Shown piece after piece: positions 9,353-19,006 of a DNA stretch of 34,497 nucleotides. The notes beneath the pieces were generated by a model that searched no databases, was not told where the DNA came from, and was given only the letters and a program-made list of their open reading frames with translations. Location: the NCBI GenBank assembly GCA_024281115.1, contig JAMXLI010000278.1:1-34497 (forward strand). The letters are read 5' to 3'. Every line of letters begins with the position of its first letter. Position 1 is the first letter of the stretch. The DNA comes from Terriglobales bacterium. GTDB taxonomy: Bacteria > Acidobacteriota > Terriglobia > Terriglobales > Acidobacteriaceae. A program made the translations under genes and the position numbers.

Positions 9353-12100
9353 ATGAGACAGATTGCCCTTCGTCGCGCGGTTCTAGGTAGCCTTGCGCTG
9401 CTGCTGACTCTCGCCCCATGCGGTTTTGTCCAGGCCCAGACCCTCACCGCGTCGCCCACGAGCTTGAGTTTCGGTGTGCACATGGTGGGCACCACCAGCG
9501 GTACGGGAACAGTGACTGTAACCAATCACTCCACTTCGGCGGTTCCCATCACCGGTGTGTCCGCCACTGGCGATTTCCACGTCGCCAGCAACGGATGCGG
9601 GGCGAGCCTGGCGGCCAGCGGCGCGTGCGCGGTGGGCGTGAACTTCCAGGCCACAGCCACCGGAACCCGGACGGGCACGCTGACAATCGCTTATTCCGCC
9701 AGCGGCAGCCCCGCTACCGTCAGCCTGAGCGGCACCGGGACCGACGTGGGAATGAGTCCCAACTCGCTGAATTTCGGCAGCCGCACGGTGGGCACCACCA
9801 CCGGTCCCTGGTCCACGACGGTGACCAATGGACTGAGCACGACTCTGACCATCAACTCCATGACGGTGGCCGGCGACTACAAGATTGCTTCCACCACTTG
9901 CGGAGGCACGCTCGCTTCCAAGGCGTCGTGCACCATCAGCGTGACCTTCACCCCGACCAACACGGGAACACGCAATGGCAGCGTGACCCTCAGCGACAGC
10001 GCACCCGACAGTCCGCACATTCTTTCGCTCTACGGCAGCGGAACGGCATCGGGGGTGACCGTGGTGCTATCCCCGACATCGGCGTCTTTGGGCGTATCTC
10101 AGAACCAGCAGTTCACGGCCACAGTGACCGGCAGCACCAACACGGCCGTCACCTGGTCGGTGGATGGTGTGGCGGCACCCGGCAATTCAACCGTGGGCAC
10201 GATCACCACCGCCGGGCTTTACACGGCGCCGGCTTCCGCGGGCACCCACACGGTGAAGGCCACCAGCCAGGCCGATAACAGCAAGAGCGCGAGCGCGGTT
10301 GTCACCGTGACCAATGGCGTGGCAGTGTCCATCGCGCCTGCGTCGGTCACGCTTGCGCCTTCCGCGCAGCAGCAGTTCACGGACACGGTATCGGGCACGT
10401 CGAACACGGCTGTGACCTGGTCGGTGGATGGCACGGTGGGCGGCAGCTCCGCCGCCGGCACGATTTCGAGCAGCGGCTTATACCTGGCCCCGGCCACGAC
10501 CGGCACGCACACGGTCACGGTCACCAGCCAGGCGGATACGACCAAGTCGGCGAGCGCGTCGGTCAACGTCACCACGACCCCACCCCCGCTGACCGGCGTG
10601 TTTACCTTCCACTACGACAACGGGCGCACCGGACTCAATCCGAACGAAACCGTTCTGACTCCCGCCAACGTGAACGCAACAAAGTTTGGGAAGCTTTTTA
10701 CTTACAACCTGGACGGGTACGTCTTCGGCCAGCCCCTCTACGTCGCCAACCTGACCTTTGCCAGCGGCGTGCACAACGTCATATACGTGGCCACGGAAAA
10801 TGACACCGTCTACGCGCTCGATGCCAATGGCAGGACGAGCACTCCCCTGTGGAAGGATACCTTCACCAACGCAGCGGCCGGGATCACGACCGTACCCTGC
10901 GCTGACGTTTCCGGCTGTTACATCGGGCCGAACATCGGGATTACGGCCACGCCGGTCATCGATCCGGCGAGCAGTACGCTATGGGTGATGGCCCGCACGA
11001 AGGAGAACGGAGCGTACTTCCACAAGCTGCACGCGCTCGACCTCGTGACTGGGGCGGAGAAATTCGGCGGCCCGGTTACGGTGAGCGCTTCGGTGGCGGG
11101 CAGCGGCCTGGGCACGGTCAATGGCCAGGTGGCGTTCAATCCGCTGAAGGAGCACAACCGCCCGGCGCTGATCCTGGTGAATGGCGTCGTGTACGCTGCC
11201 TTCGCCTCGCTCGACGACCAGAATCCTTATCATGGCTGGGTCATCGGGTACGCCGCCAACGCAGGCAGCAACACGATTTCGCGCGTGGCGGCCTATAACA
11301 CCAGCGCCAACGGCGGCCAAGGCGGCATCTGGAGCGTGGGCGGCGTGGCGGCCGATTCCAGCGGGAATCTCTACTTCGAGACCGGAAACGGCTCGTTCAA
11401 CGGCGGCAGCGATCTGGGCGACAGCTTCGTCAAGCTCTCCACCGCGGGAGGCGTGCTGCAGGTGGCCGACTACTTCACCCCGCACGACCAGGGCAACATG
11501 AACACGCAGGACCTTGACCTGGGCTCGGGAGGCCCCATGCTCTTGCCCAACCTGGGTGCGGTGGCGCATCCCGACGTGCTGGTGGGCGCAGGGAAAACCG
11601 GGACCATGTACCTGGTGGACCTGGGAAACATGGGTCATTACAGCTCGACCAGCGACGCGCAGATCGTGCAGTCCGTCGCCGGACAGTTGGGGCAGGTGTT
11701 CTCCACCCCAACTTACTGGAACAACACCATCTATTACTCCTCCACCAATGCCTACCTGAAGGCATTCACGCTGAGCAATGGGCTGCTCTCGACCACGCCG
11801 TCATCGCAGTCGAAGGTGTACTACGGCTACCCGGAAAGTCCCCTGATCACGGCCAATGGCAATACGAATGGAATCCTGTGGATCGAGCAACACATTGCCG
11901 GCTCCAACGGCGTGCTGCGCGCCTACGATGCCACCAACCTGGCCAACGAGATCTACAACAGCAACACCAATGCCACCCGCGACGGAATTACCAGCGTGCC
12001 CGGATTTGGGACGGTCCTGGCCTTCAACGGCAAGGTCTACGTACCCACCAAGAACCTGAATAACTCGCAGTCGCAACTCTTCATCTTCGGGCTGCTGTAG
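9353..12100 (+). CDS. Secreted multidomain protein: two choice-of-anchor D domains, two Ig-like repeats, PQQ-type beta-propeller-like C-terminus
   Basis: ATG at 9353 gives a signal peptide (MRQIALRRAVLGSLALLLTLAPCGFVQAQ). Duplicated SP.SL.FG...VGTT...VTN modules, duplicated NTAVTWSVDG...GLY.AP...GTHTV..TSQAD modules, then propeller-like repeats (VIYVATENDTVYALDANG). Confidence 0.8.
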   Translation: MRQIALRRAVLGSLALLLTLAPCGFVQAQTLTASPTSLSFGVHMVGTTSGTGTVTVTNHSTSAVPITGVSATGDFHVASNGCGASLAASGACAVGVNFQATATGTRTGTLTIAYSASGSPATVSLSGTGTDVGMSPNSLNFGSRTVGTTTGPWSTTVTNGLSTTLTINSMTVAGDYKIASTTCGGTLASKASCTISVTFTPTNTGTRNGSVTLSDSAPDSPHILSLYGSGTASGVTVVLSPTSASLGVSQNQQFTATVTGSTNTAVTWSVDGVAAPGNSTVGTITTAGLYTAPASAGTHTVKATSQADNSKSASAVVTVTNGVAVSIAPASVTLAPSAQQQFTDTVSGTSNTAVTWSVDGTVGGSSAAGTISSSGLYLAPATTGTHTVTVTSQADTTKSASASVNVTTTPPPLTGVFTFHYDNGRTGLNPNETVLTPANVNATKFGKLFTYNLDGYVFGQPLYVANLTFASGVHNVIYVATENDTVYALDANGRTSTPLWKDTFTNAAAGITTVPCADVSGCYIGPNIGITATPVIDPASSTLWVMARTKENGAYFHKLHALDLVTGAEKFGGPVTVSASVAGSGLGTVNGQVAFNPLKEHNRPALILVNGVVYAAFASLDDQNPYHGWVIGYAANAGSNTISRVAAYNTSANGGQGGIWSVGGVAADSSGNLYFETGNGSFNGGSDLGDSFVKLSTAGGVLQVADYFTPHDQGNMNTQDLDLGSGGPMLLPNLGAVAHPDVLVGAGKTGTMYLVDLGNMGHYSSTSDAQIVQSVAGQLGQVFSTPTYWNNTIYYSSTNAYLKAFTLSNGLLSTTPSSQSKVYYGYPESPLITANGNTNGILWIEQHIAGSNGVLRAYDATNLANEIYNSNTNATRDGITSVPGFGTVLAFNGKVYVPTKNLNNSQSQLFIFGLL
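10061..10581 (+). repeat. Tandem intragenic duplication encoding two Ig-like modules (approximate bounds)
   Basis: Modules VVLSPTSASLGVSQNQQFTATVTGSTNTAVTWSVDG...TSQADNSKSASAVVTVT and VSIAPASVTLAPSAQQQFTDTVSGTSNTAVTWSVDG...TSQADTTKSASASVNVT; the DNA shares acctggtcggtggatgg. Confidence 0.8.
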
Positions 12101-12197
12101 GCGTCGCGCTCCACAGGGCTCGGCGCCTGAAGGTCCCCGCGGTCTCCAGGGGAAGCTTGTGATAGCTTCTTCCGTGCGCGTTCGCCGCGCGTTTCCC

Positions 12198-12899
12198 ATG
12201 GCCAACGAAAACGAAAAAGAAGCCGCCGCCCGCGACAGCTTGCGCTTCGTGCAGGATGGCAACGTGGTCGGGTTGGGCACGGGCAGCACCGCGATCTTCC
12301 TGATCCGGTTGCTGGCCGAGCGCGTCCAAGCCGGGCTGAAGATTCGTGGCATTCCCACCTCGGCCCGCACGCGCGAGAGCGCGCTCGCCGCCGGTATTGC
12401 GCTCACCACGTTCGAGCGTGACCCGGTGATCGACGTGGCCATCGATGGCGCGGACGAGATAGGCCCGGGGCTCGCCCTCATCAAGGGTGGAGGAGGCGCG
12501 CTGCTGCGCGAGAAGATCGTGGCCTCGGCGGCGCGCAAATTCGTGGTGATTGCCGACTCCAGCAAGCAGGTTCCGGTTCTGGGCAAATTCCCTCTGCCGG
12601 TTGAAGTTATTCCCTTCGCCGAGGCGCTGATTGCGCACCGCATCGCGGCGCTGGGCGCCTCGGTCAGCTTGCGGAAGGACCCGGCGGGCAAAGTCTTTGT
12701 CACGGACGAGGGCCATCACATTCTCGACTGCCACTTCGGGCAGATTCCTGACCCAGGGGGCCTGGCGCAGGAGCTCAACCGCATGCCCGGCATCGTCGAG
12801 CATGGGCTGTTCCTCGACATGGCTGACGTGGCGCTGATCGGCAAGGGCAGCCAGGTCCTCGAGGTCCCCCGCGTGCCCGCGCGTGCGAGCTCGGTATGA
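12198..12899 (+). CDS. rpiA: Ribose-5-phosphate isomerase A
   Basis: VVGLGTGSTAIFLI, DVAIDGADEI, ALIKGGGGALLREKIVA, FVVIADSSKQV motifs. Start ATG at 12198 (in-frame GTG at 12159 is an alternative). Confidence 0.95.
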   Translation: MANENEKEAAARDSLRFVQDGNVVGLGTGSTAIFLIRLLAERVQAGLKIRGIPTSARTRESALAAGIALTTFERDPVIDVAIDGADEIGPGLALIKGGGGALLREKIVASAARKFVVIADSSKQVPVLGKFPLPVEVIPFAEALIAHRIAALGASVSLRKDPAGKVFVTDEGHHILDCHFGQIPDPGGLAQELNRMPGIVEHGLFLDMADVALIGKGSQVLEVPRVPARASSV

Positions 12900-13669
12900 G
12901 TCCGGGCATGCGCCTGGCCGGCAAAACAGCACTGATTACGGGCGGGAACTCCGGGATTGGCCGCGCCACCGCCCTGCTGTTCGCCGCCGAAGGCGCCGCG
13001 GTCACCCTGACCGGACGCGACCGGGAGCGCGGCGAGGGTGTGCGCGCCGAGATCGAGCGCTCCGGCGGCAAGGCCTTGTTTATTTCCTGCGACGTGAGCG
13101 TGGCACAACAATGCCGGCAAGCGGTGGAAGAGACGGTGCGCGCTTTTGGCCGCCTCGATATTCTCTTCAACAATGCCGGAGTGTTTTATCCCCACACCGC
13201 GCTCGATTGCAGCGAAGAAGAGTGGGACCGCCAGCTGGACATCAACCTGAAGGGCACCTTCCTGATGAGCAAGTACGCGCTGCCCCACATGATTGCGCAA
13301 GGCGGCGGGGTCATCGTCAACAACAGCTCGGGCTGGGGCGTGGTGGGCGGAGACGCAGCCGTGGCCTACTGCGCTTCCAAAGGCGGAGTCGTGTTGCTGA
13401 CCAAAGCCATGGCCATCGATCATGGGCGGCAGGGAATTCGCGTCAATTGCATTTGTCCCGGCGACGTCGAGACTCCCATGCTGCCTGACGACGCGCGGCA
13501 GCGAGGCATGAAGTGGGAAGACTACCTGGCCGGGGCCGCCAATCGGCCCATGGGCAGGGTGGGCACGGCGGAGGAGATCGCCAAGTCAGTCCTCTTCCTG
13601 GCCTGCGACGAGTCCTCGTTTATGACCGGGGCCGCCCTGGTGGTAGACGGGGGCGGAACGGCGGACTGA
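12896..13669 (+). CDS. SDR family oxidoreductase (glucose 1-dehydrogenase/FabG-like)
   Basis: TGGNSGIGRATALLFA, NNAGVFYP, YCASKGG, C-terminal MTGAALVVDGGGTAD. ATGA overlap with the rpiA stop. Confidence 0.92.
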   Translation: MSPGMRLAGKTALITGGNSGIGRATALLFAAEGAAVTLTGRDRERGEGVRAEIERSGGKALFISCDVSVAQQCRQAVEETVRAFGRLDILFNNAGVFYPHTALDCSEEEWDRQLDINLKGTFLMSKYALPHMIAQGGGVIVNNSSGWGVVGGDAAVAYCASKGGVVLLTKAMAIDHGRQGIRVNCICPGDVETPMLPDDARQRGMKWEDYLAGAANRPMGRVGTAEEIAKSVLFLACDESSFMTGAALVVDGGGTAD

Positions 13670-13714
13670 CATCGGGCCCTCACCTGGCCCATTCCGCATT
13701 ACCTAAGTTGTACA

Positions 13715-13760
13715 TTTCCGGAAACTTGCTTCCGGAGGCTTACATCAAACCCGGTATAAT
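13715..13760 (+). promoter_or_regulatory. Promoter region with perfect -10 and two TTCCGGA palindromes upstream
   Basis: TATAAT at 13755-13760. TTTCCGGAAA palindrome at 13715-13724 and GCTTCCGGAGGC near-palindrome at 13728-13739, centres 14 bp apart. No good -35 hexamer at 17 bp. Confidence 0.5.
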
Positions 13761-13810
13761 GGAGCTACTTCCGCCGAAAGGTGCCGTTCAGTCCAGTTTC
13801 CGAGCCATCC

Positions 13811-15028
13811 ATGTCTAAAGCCATCAAGTGGTCTGTGATCATGCTTTCGCTGGCGGCCGTGCTGTTTGTCGCGGCCGGCAGCCTGGTTGTGCGCGCCTCC
13901 AGCAACGACGGCGCCTATCGCCAGATCGGGGTGTACAGCGAGGTGCTCTCGCGCATCCGCAGCGAATACGTCGAAGAACCCAACATGGCTTCGGTGACCG
14001 ACGGCGCGCTGCATGGGCTGCTGGAATCGCTGGACGCCAACTCCAGCTACCTGTCGCCCGAGCAGTACAAGGCCTTCAAGGCCCATCCCAAGACGGGCAA
14101 GGCGGACATCGGGGCCGCCGTCTCCAAGCGCTTCGGCTACGCGGCGGTGATCGCCGTCATTCCGGGCGGGCCGGCCGAGAAAGCCGGCGTGCAGAATTCC
14201 GACATCATCGAGGCCATCGAGAGCAAGAGCACGCGCGACATGTCGCTGGCTGAAATTCACGAAATGCTGGCCGGGCAGCAGGGCTCGACCGTCAGCGTCT
14301 CCGTAGTGCGGGCGCGCCGCGCCGAGCCGCAGAAGATCAGCATCACCCGCGATGTGGTGCCCATCCCGGCGGTGACCGAGCGGGAGATGCCCGACGGCAT
14401 CGGCTATCTCAAGACCGACACCCTGGTGAAGGGCAAGAGCCAGGAGATTGCGAACAAAATCAAGGCTCTGGAGAAGCAGGGCGCCAAGAAGCTGCTGCTC
14501 GATCTGCGGAATTGCGCGGAGGGCGACGAAGACGAGGGCGTTGCCGTGGCCAACCTCTTCCTCAACCACGGCACGATCGGCTACGTGCAGGGACAAAAGT
14601 ATCCCCGCAAGGTCTTCAACGCTGACCCGCAGAAGGCCATCACCCGCCTGCCGCTGGTGGTGCTGGTGAACCGGGGCACGGCCGGGCCGGCCGAAGTTGT
14701 GGCCGCCGCCATCCAGGACAACGGCCGCGGCGATCTGGTGGGCGATAAGACGTTCGGTGTGGGCTCGATTTCCAAGGTCATCGAGGTCCCTGACGGGTCC
14801 GCGCTCATTCTGTCGGTGGCCAAGTACTACACGCCCGCGGGCAAGGCCATTGCAGACGCCGCGGTCACTCCCAACATCGTGGTTGCCGATAACGACGATG
14901 ACTCGGCGCTGCCGGATGACGAGGACAATGCCGCACCCAGCGACCAGGAAAAGAAGGTCGAGCAGCCCAAGGAAGATCAGCAACTGCACAAGGGCATTGA
15001 GGTCCTGGAAAATCGCAAACCCGCCTAG
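13811..15028 (+). CDS. Membrane-anchored S41-family PDZ protein (CtpA-like), predicted catalytically inactive
   Basis: ATG at 13811. N-terminal TM (WSVIMLSLAAVLFVAAGSLVV), PDZ (ADIGAAVSKRFGYAAVIAVIPGGPAEKAGVQNSDIIEAI), S41 core VVLVNRGTAGPAEVVAAAIQDNGRGDLVGDKTFGVGSISKVIEVPDGSALILSVAKYYTPAGKAI. Confidence 0.9.
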   Translation: MSKAIKWSVIMLSLAAVLFVAAGSLVVRASSNDGAYRQIGVYSEVLSRIRSEYVEEPNMASVTDGALHGLLESLDANSSYLSPEQYKAFKAHPKTGKADIGAAVSKRFGYAAVIAVIPGGPAEKAGVQNSDIIEAIESKSTRDMSLAEIHEMLAGQQGSTVSVSVVRARRAEPQKISITRDVVPIPAVTEREMPDGIGYLKTDTLVKGKSQEIANKIKALEKQGAKKLLLDLRNCAEGDEDEGVAVANLFLNHGTIGYVQGQKYPRKVFNADPQKAITRLPLVVLVNRGTAGPAEVVAAAIQDNGRGDLVGDKTFGVGSISKVIEVPDGSALILSVAKYYTPAGKAIADAAVTPNIVVADNDDDSALPDDEDNAAPSDQEKKVEQPKEDQQLHKGIEVLENRKPA

Positions 15029-15048
15029 CAGCCGGCTTTGAAGACCCG

Positions 15049-15079
15049 GAGACGCAGCGCGCTGCGTCTCTTTTCTTTT
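15049..15079 (+). terminator. Intrinsic terminator of the S41 gene
   Basis: Perfect palindrome GAGACGCAGCG|CGCTGCGTCTC (15049-15070) followed by TTTTCTTTT. Confidence 0.85.
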
Positions 15080-15164
15080 GGGGAACCATGCTCCACGAGC
15101 ACAGGGCTTGCCCTCGCGCGTTAGCTGACGACCGGTGATAGGTTTTCGGGGGCTGCGGCTGGCT

Positions 15165-15533
15165 TCAGTTAGGCTTGCGCGATTTGGACGTAAGCCGGTG
15201 CAGCTCGAAAAGCTCTTCGCTCGCGGCGCTCATGCGCTCCAGAAACGAGCGTGCTTCATCGTCCTCGCTAGAGTTCGACCGGCGCTGCAGCGCATCGCGG
15301 AGCTTCTGACCAAAATCCGAGTCGTTGTCCACCACCTTGAAGTAGAACCATAGGAAGTGGCGCATCTGGTCGAGCGCTGCCCGCAAGGTCTGCAGGGATT
15401 CGAGCGTGACCACTTCCGCCAGGCGGTCGAGCTCAGGGTCTTGCTGCGGCTGGATGGCCGCCCAATTCAACTCCTGCTGGATGGCGCGCAGGTCTTCGGT
15501 GACGCGTTGAATCCGGGCATTCATGTCGTCCAT
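15165..15533 (-). CDS. Conserved-looking hypothetical protein, helical
   Basis: 122 aa, intact ORF with charged helical composition (MDDMNARIQRVTEDLRAIQQELNW...LRAALDQMRHFLWFYFKVVDND...). No family recognised. Confidence 0.6.
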   Translation of the reverse strand: MDDMNARIQRVTEDLRAIQQELNWAAIQPQQDPELDRLAEVVTLESLQTLRAALDQMRHFLWFYFKVVDNDSDFGQKLRDALQRRSNSSEDDEARSFLERMSAASEELFELHRLTSKSRKPN

Positions 15534-15851
15534 GGTTGCGGGGCCCTCGTTTCGGCAAGCCGAATCTGTACCTTCTCACCCGGCTGGGGCGGCAGCCAGA
15601 TGTCCCTCGGACATGCCTCTTGGGTACTCTGGGAACGGGTAACCCACGCGGGATGACTAACGTGCGCGCGCATCGCAGTCGCGGAGAGGCTGGGGCTCGC
15701 AGGCGCGTTTTTACCGGAATCACCGCGAACGCGAGCCCAGGCACGATCGAACTCGATCTCCCCACCCCCGCGTTACAACCAATCCGCGTAGGAAAGTCGC
15801 GGCACCCGTGCCCGCCGCGCAGGCGCCAGCGGCTTGCCCTGCGGGGCGCTC

Positions 15852-17177
15852 ATGCTACAACTAGCCATGGCTTCCGCCGCGCCACGCGCGCCGTCTCTAG
15901 CCCGCAGCATCGGGCGATGGAGCGTTGCCGCTTTGATGATCAACTCCATCATCGGCAGCGGCATCTTCGGACTTCCCTCGATCATTGCACGCGAACTGGG
16001 TCCCGCGGCCGTGCCGGCGTGGATTGCGGCCGCCGCCTTTGTCGCAATTATCATCGGCTGTTTCGCAGAGGCCGCGTCGCGCTTCACCCAGCCTGGCGGG
16101 CCCTACCTGTACGCGCGCGCGGCCTTCGGCCGCCTGCTCGGCATCTGGACAGGATGGCTGACCTGGGCCGTGCGCTTGGCCGCCGGCGCCGCGGCCGCCA
16201 ACCTGTTTGTCATCTATCTGGGAGAATTCTGGCCGCAAGCCACCGCCTTCCCCGAGCGCATTGTGGTGCTCGCCCTGCTGATTGGGACGGTCACCGTGGT
16301 CAACTACCGCGGGGTCCACGGAGGAACGCAGCTCAACAATGTTTTTACCGTGGCCAAGCTCCTGCCCTTGCTGCTCTTCATCGTGGTGGGCGGGGTGTAC
16401 ATCGTAGCCAGGCATCGTTCTGTTCCCATCGGCTTCGCGCACGCCCCGGCAGCCTCCTGGGTTGACGCCTTTCTCCTGCTGGTCTTCGCCTATGGGGGAT
16501 TCGAGGGCGGCCTGCTGCCCATGGGCGAGGCCAAAGACCCGCGGCGCGACGCTCCCTTCGGCCTGGGCGCCGCGCTGGTCACCTGCGCGCTGGTTTACAC
16601 GCTGGTGCAGGGAGTGGTGATGGGAGTGCTGCCGCAGGCATCCCTGAGCGATCGTCCCCTGGCCGCGGCAGCGCGGCTGCTGCTGGGAGGCGCGGGCGCG
16701 AGTTTCATGAGCGTGGGCGCGCTCCTCTCGGTGTACGGCTATGAGACCTCGATGATGCTCAACACGCCAAGACTGACCTTCGCGCTGGCGGAGCAGGGCG
16801 ATTTTCCTCGTGTCCTTGCCGCCGTGCACCCGCGCTTTCGCACTCCTTACGTTTCCATCATCGCTTTCGCGGTTCTTCTGTTTCTGCTGGCGGTGAGCGG
16901 AAGCTTCCAATGGAATGCGATCCTCTCGGCGATCGCTCGTATCTTCTACTACGCGATCGTGTGCGCGGCGGTGCTCGAATTGCGCCGGCGCGACCCCGCT
17001 GAAGCGCGCTTTCGCCTGCCCGGCGGCCCGGTCCTGCCGGTGCTGGGCGTGCTCCTCTCGCTGGTGCTGGTAGTGGGCATCCGCCGCGCCTCGTTCCTGG
17101 TGCTGGCGCTGGTGTTTGCGGTATCGCTGCTGAATTGGTGGTGGGTACGCGGCCGCGTGGCGGGCGAACTCGATTGA
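15852..17177 (+). CDS. APC family amino acid permease
   Basis: About 12 hydrophobic segments. MINSIIGSGIFGLPSIIAREL and PGGPYLYARAAFGRLLGIWTGWLTW are APC superfamily signatures. Confidence 0.9.
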   Translation: MLQLAMASAAPRAPSLARSIGRWSVAALMINSIIGSGIFGLPSIIARELGPAAVPAWIAAAAFVAIIIGCFAEAASRFTQPGGPYLYARAAFGRLLGIWTGWLTWAVRLAAGAAAANLFVIYLGEFWPQATAFPERIVVLALLIGTVTVVNYRGVHGGTQLNNVFTVAKLLPLLLFIVVGGVYIVARHRSVPIGFAHAPAASWVDAFLLLVFAYGGFEGGLLPMGEAKDPRRDAPFGLGAALVTCALVYTLVQGVVMGVLPQASLSDRPLAAAARLLLGGAGASFMSVGALLSVYGYETSMMLNTPRLTFALAEQGDFPRVLAAVHPRFRTPYVSIIAFAVLLFLLAVSGSFQWNAILSAIARIFYYAIVCAAVLELRRRDPAEARFRLPGGPVLPVLGVLLSLVLVVGIRRASFLVLALVFAVSLLNWWWVRGRVAGELD

Positions 17178-17221
17178 TTTCTTGTTTCGCGCGGAAGAGC
17201 GATGTTAGCCTACCTTCCCTT

Positions 17222-19006
17222 ATGACGTGGCGGCTCCCCTGGTTGGTCCTCCTCCTGGCCGCCGGACCCTTGTTGGCCCAGGTCCCGGCTCCCGCAAACG
17301 GCAGCAACGACGGCAACAATGGCGCAGTTCTCGTGGAGAAAAACGTGGCAGTGCCCATGCGCGACGGAGTGGTGTTGCGCGCAGACGTGCTGCGCCCGCG
17401 AGGCCAGGGACGCTTCCCCACGCTCGTCTACCGCACACCCTACGGCAAGCACAATGCGCTCGGCGAATTTGTTATCTTCCGCCGCGCCGCCGAACGCGGC
17501 TATGCGGTCGTCGCCCAGGACGTGCGCGGCCGCTACGCTTCCGCCGGCGAGTTCTCTGCCTACCACCAGGAAGGCGCGGATGGATACGACACCATCGAGT
17601 GGGCGGCGCGCCAGCCCTGGTCCGACGGCAACATCGGAACCTTCGGCCTGTCCTATCCCGGCGCGGTGCAGTGGCTGGCCGCGGTCGAGGCGCCGCCCCA
17701 CCTCAAAGCCATGGTGCCGGCCATGACGTTGTCCACGCCGCGCCAGTTCTTCTATTCCAGCGGCGCCTGGGACATGTCGTGGATCGAGTGGATCTGGAAC
17801 AACATCGCGCCGGACGCGCGCGTGAAGAAAAATCTCCCCGGCCCGCGCACCGAGCCCGAGGCCCTCGCGCAATGGGAGCAGAAGCACGAAAGCTTCGAGC
17901 GCGCGTTGCCCCTGCAATCGCTCGAGCCCTTGCGCCAGGTCGCTCCCTATTACTTCCAGTGGCTGGATCATCCACCGGACGATTCCTGGTGGAATTGGGC
18001 CGAACTGCGCGACAAGTATGACCGCGTCAGTGCTGCTGTGCTGAACCTCTCCGGCTGGTACGACGAAGATTATGGGCCTGAGGGCGCAACCACCAATTTT
18101 CTGGGGCTGCTGGCGTCACGCCGGAGCGCCGGCGATCCACGCACGCAGTTGCTGATCGGGCCATGGATCCACGGGGTGGAAGAGACCGGGATCACGCACT
18201 CCGGAGAGCGCGAGTTTGGCCCGGCCGCCCGCCTGGATTACGACCAGGTTGTTCTCGCCTGGATGGACCACTACCTGCGCGGGGCCGCCAATGGCGTGGA
18301 GCGCCAGGCCGCGGTGCGCCTGTTCGTCATGGGCGATAACCGCTGGCGCGACGAGCCGTCCTGGCCTCCCCCTGCCGCTCGCGGCACTTCGTTTTACCTG
18401 GCCGGCGGTGGGAAGAGCGTGCGCGGCAAGCTCCAGCCGGTGGCGCCCGCGGACGAGCAGGTGAGCGTGTTCACTTCCGATCCCGCCGACCCGGTTATCG
18501 ATCCTTATGCCGGACGCCTGGGCGCGCACGATTATCGCGACCTGGCACGCCGCTCCGACGTGCTGCTTTTTGACAGCGAGCCCTTGGCCAAAGATCTCGA
18601 GGCGCTGGGGCCGGTCACCGCTGAAATCTATACGGCGTGCGACTGCCCCGATTTCGACCTGTGGGTTCGCCTGCTGGACGTAGGGCCGGACGGCACGGCT
18701 TTCAACCTGATGAGCCCCGGGTCGGACGTGCTGCGCGCCAGTTACCGCGACCCGGCGCACCGTGCCCTGCTCACTCCGGGTGAGGTGTACAAGCTGGTGC
18801 TGCCCAACATGCGCACCGGGAATGTGTTCAAGGCCGGACACCGCATTCGCGTGCAGCTCTCGGCGTCGTTTTTCCCGGCTTTTTCGCGAAACCTGCAGAG
18901 CGGGGAGCTGGAGTCTACGTCGGCCAAAATGCGCGCGGCCAGCATTCGCATCTACCACGACACGGAGCACGCCTCGCGCCTGGTGTTGCCGGTGATTCCC
19001 CGATGA
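17222..19006 (+). CDS. CocE/NonD family hydrolase (X-Pro dipeptidyl-peptidase S15-like), secreted
   Basis: Signal peptide MTWRLPWLVLLLAAGPLLAQ. VPMRDGVVLRADVLRP, GTFGLSYPGAVQWLAA nucleophile elbow, LLIGPWIHG, CDCPDFDLWVRLLDV. Confidence 0.9.
   Translation: MTWRLPWLVLLLAAGPLLAQVPAPANGSNDGNNGAVLVEKNVAVPMRDGVVLRADVLRPRGQGRFPTLVYRTPYGKHNALGEFVIFRRAAERGYAVVAQDVRGRYASAGEFSAYHQEGADGYDTIEWAARQPWSDGNIGTFGLSYPGAVQWLAAVEAPPHLKAMVPAMTLSTPRQFFYSSGAWDMSWIEWIWNNIAPDARVKKNLPGPRTEPEALAQWEQKHESFERALPLQSLEPLRQVAPYYFQWLDHPPDDSWWNWAELRDKYDRVSAAVLNLSGWYDEDYGPEGATTNFLGLLASRRSAGDPRTQLLIGPWIHGVEETGITHSGEREFGPAARLDYDQVVLAWMDHYLRGAANGVERQAAVRLFVMGDNRWRDEPSWPPPAARGTSFYLAGGGKSVRGKLQPVAPADEQVSVFTSDPADPVIDPYAGRLGAHDYRDLARRSDVLLFDSEPLAKDLEALGPVTAEIYTACDCPDFDLWVRLLDVGPDGTAFNLMSPGSDVLRASYRDPAHRALLTPGEVYKLVLPNMRTGNVFKAGHRIRVQLSASFFPAFSRNLQSGELESTSAKMRAASIRIYHDTEHASRLVLPVIPR

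Noticed and set aside
9353-12100. Possible transposon or CRISPR-like repeat in the repetitive secreted-protein gene
   Set aside because: The repeats are in-frame duplications of protein domains, not mobile or CRISPR repeats.
13745-14989. 414-aa minus-strand ORF opposite the S41 gene
   Set aside because: Antisense shadow; the plus strand carries PDZ and S41 motifs.
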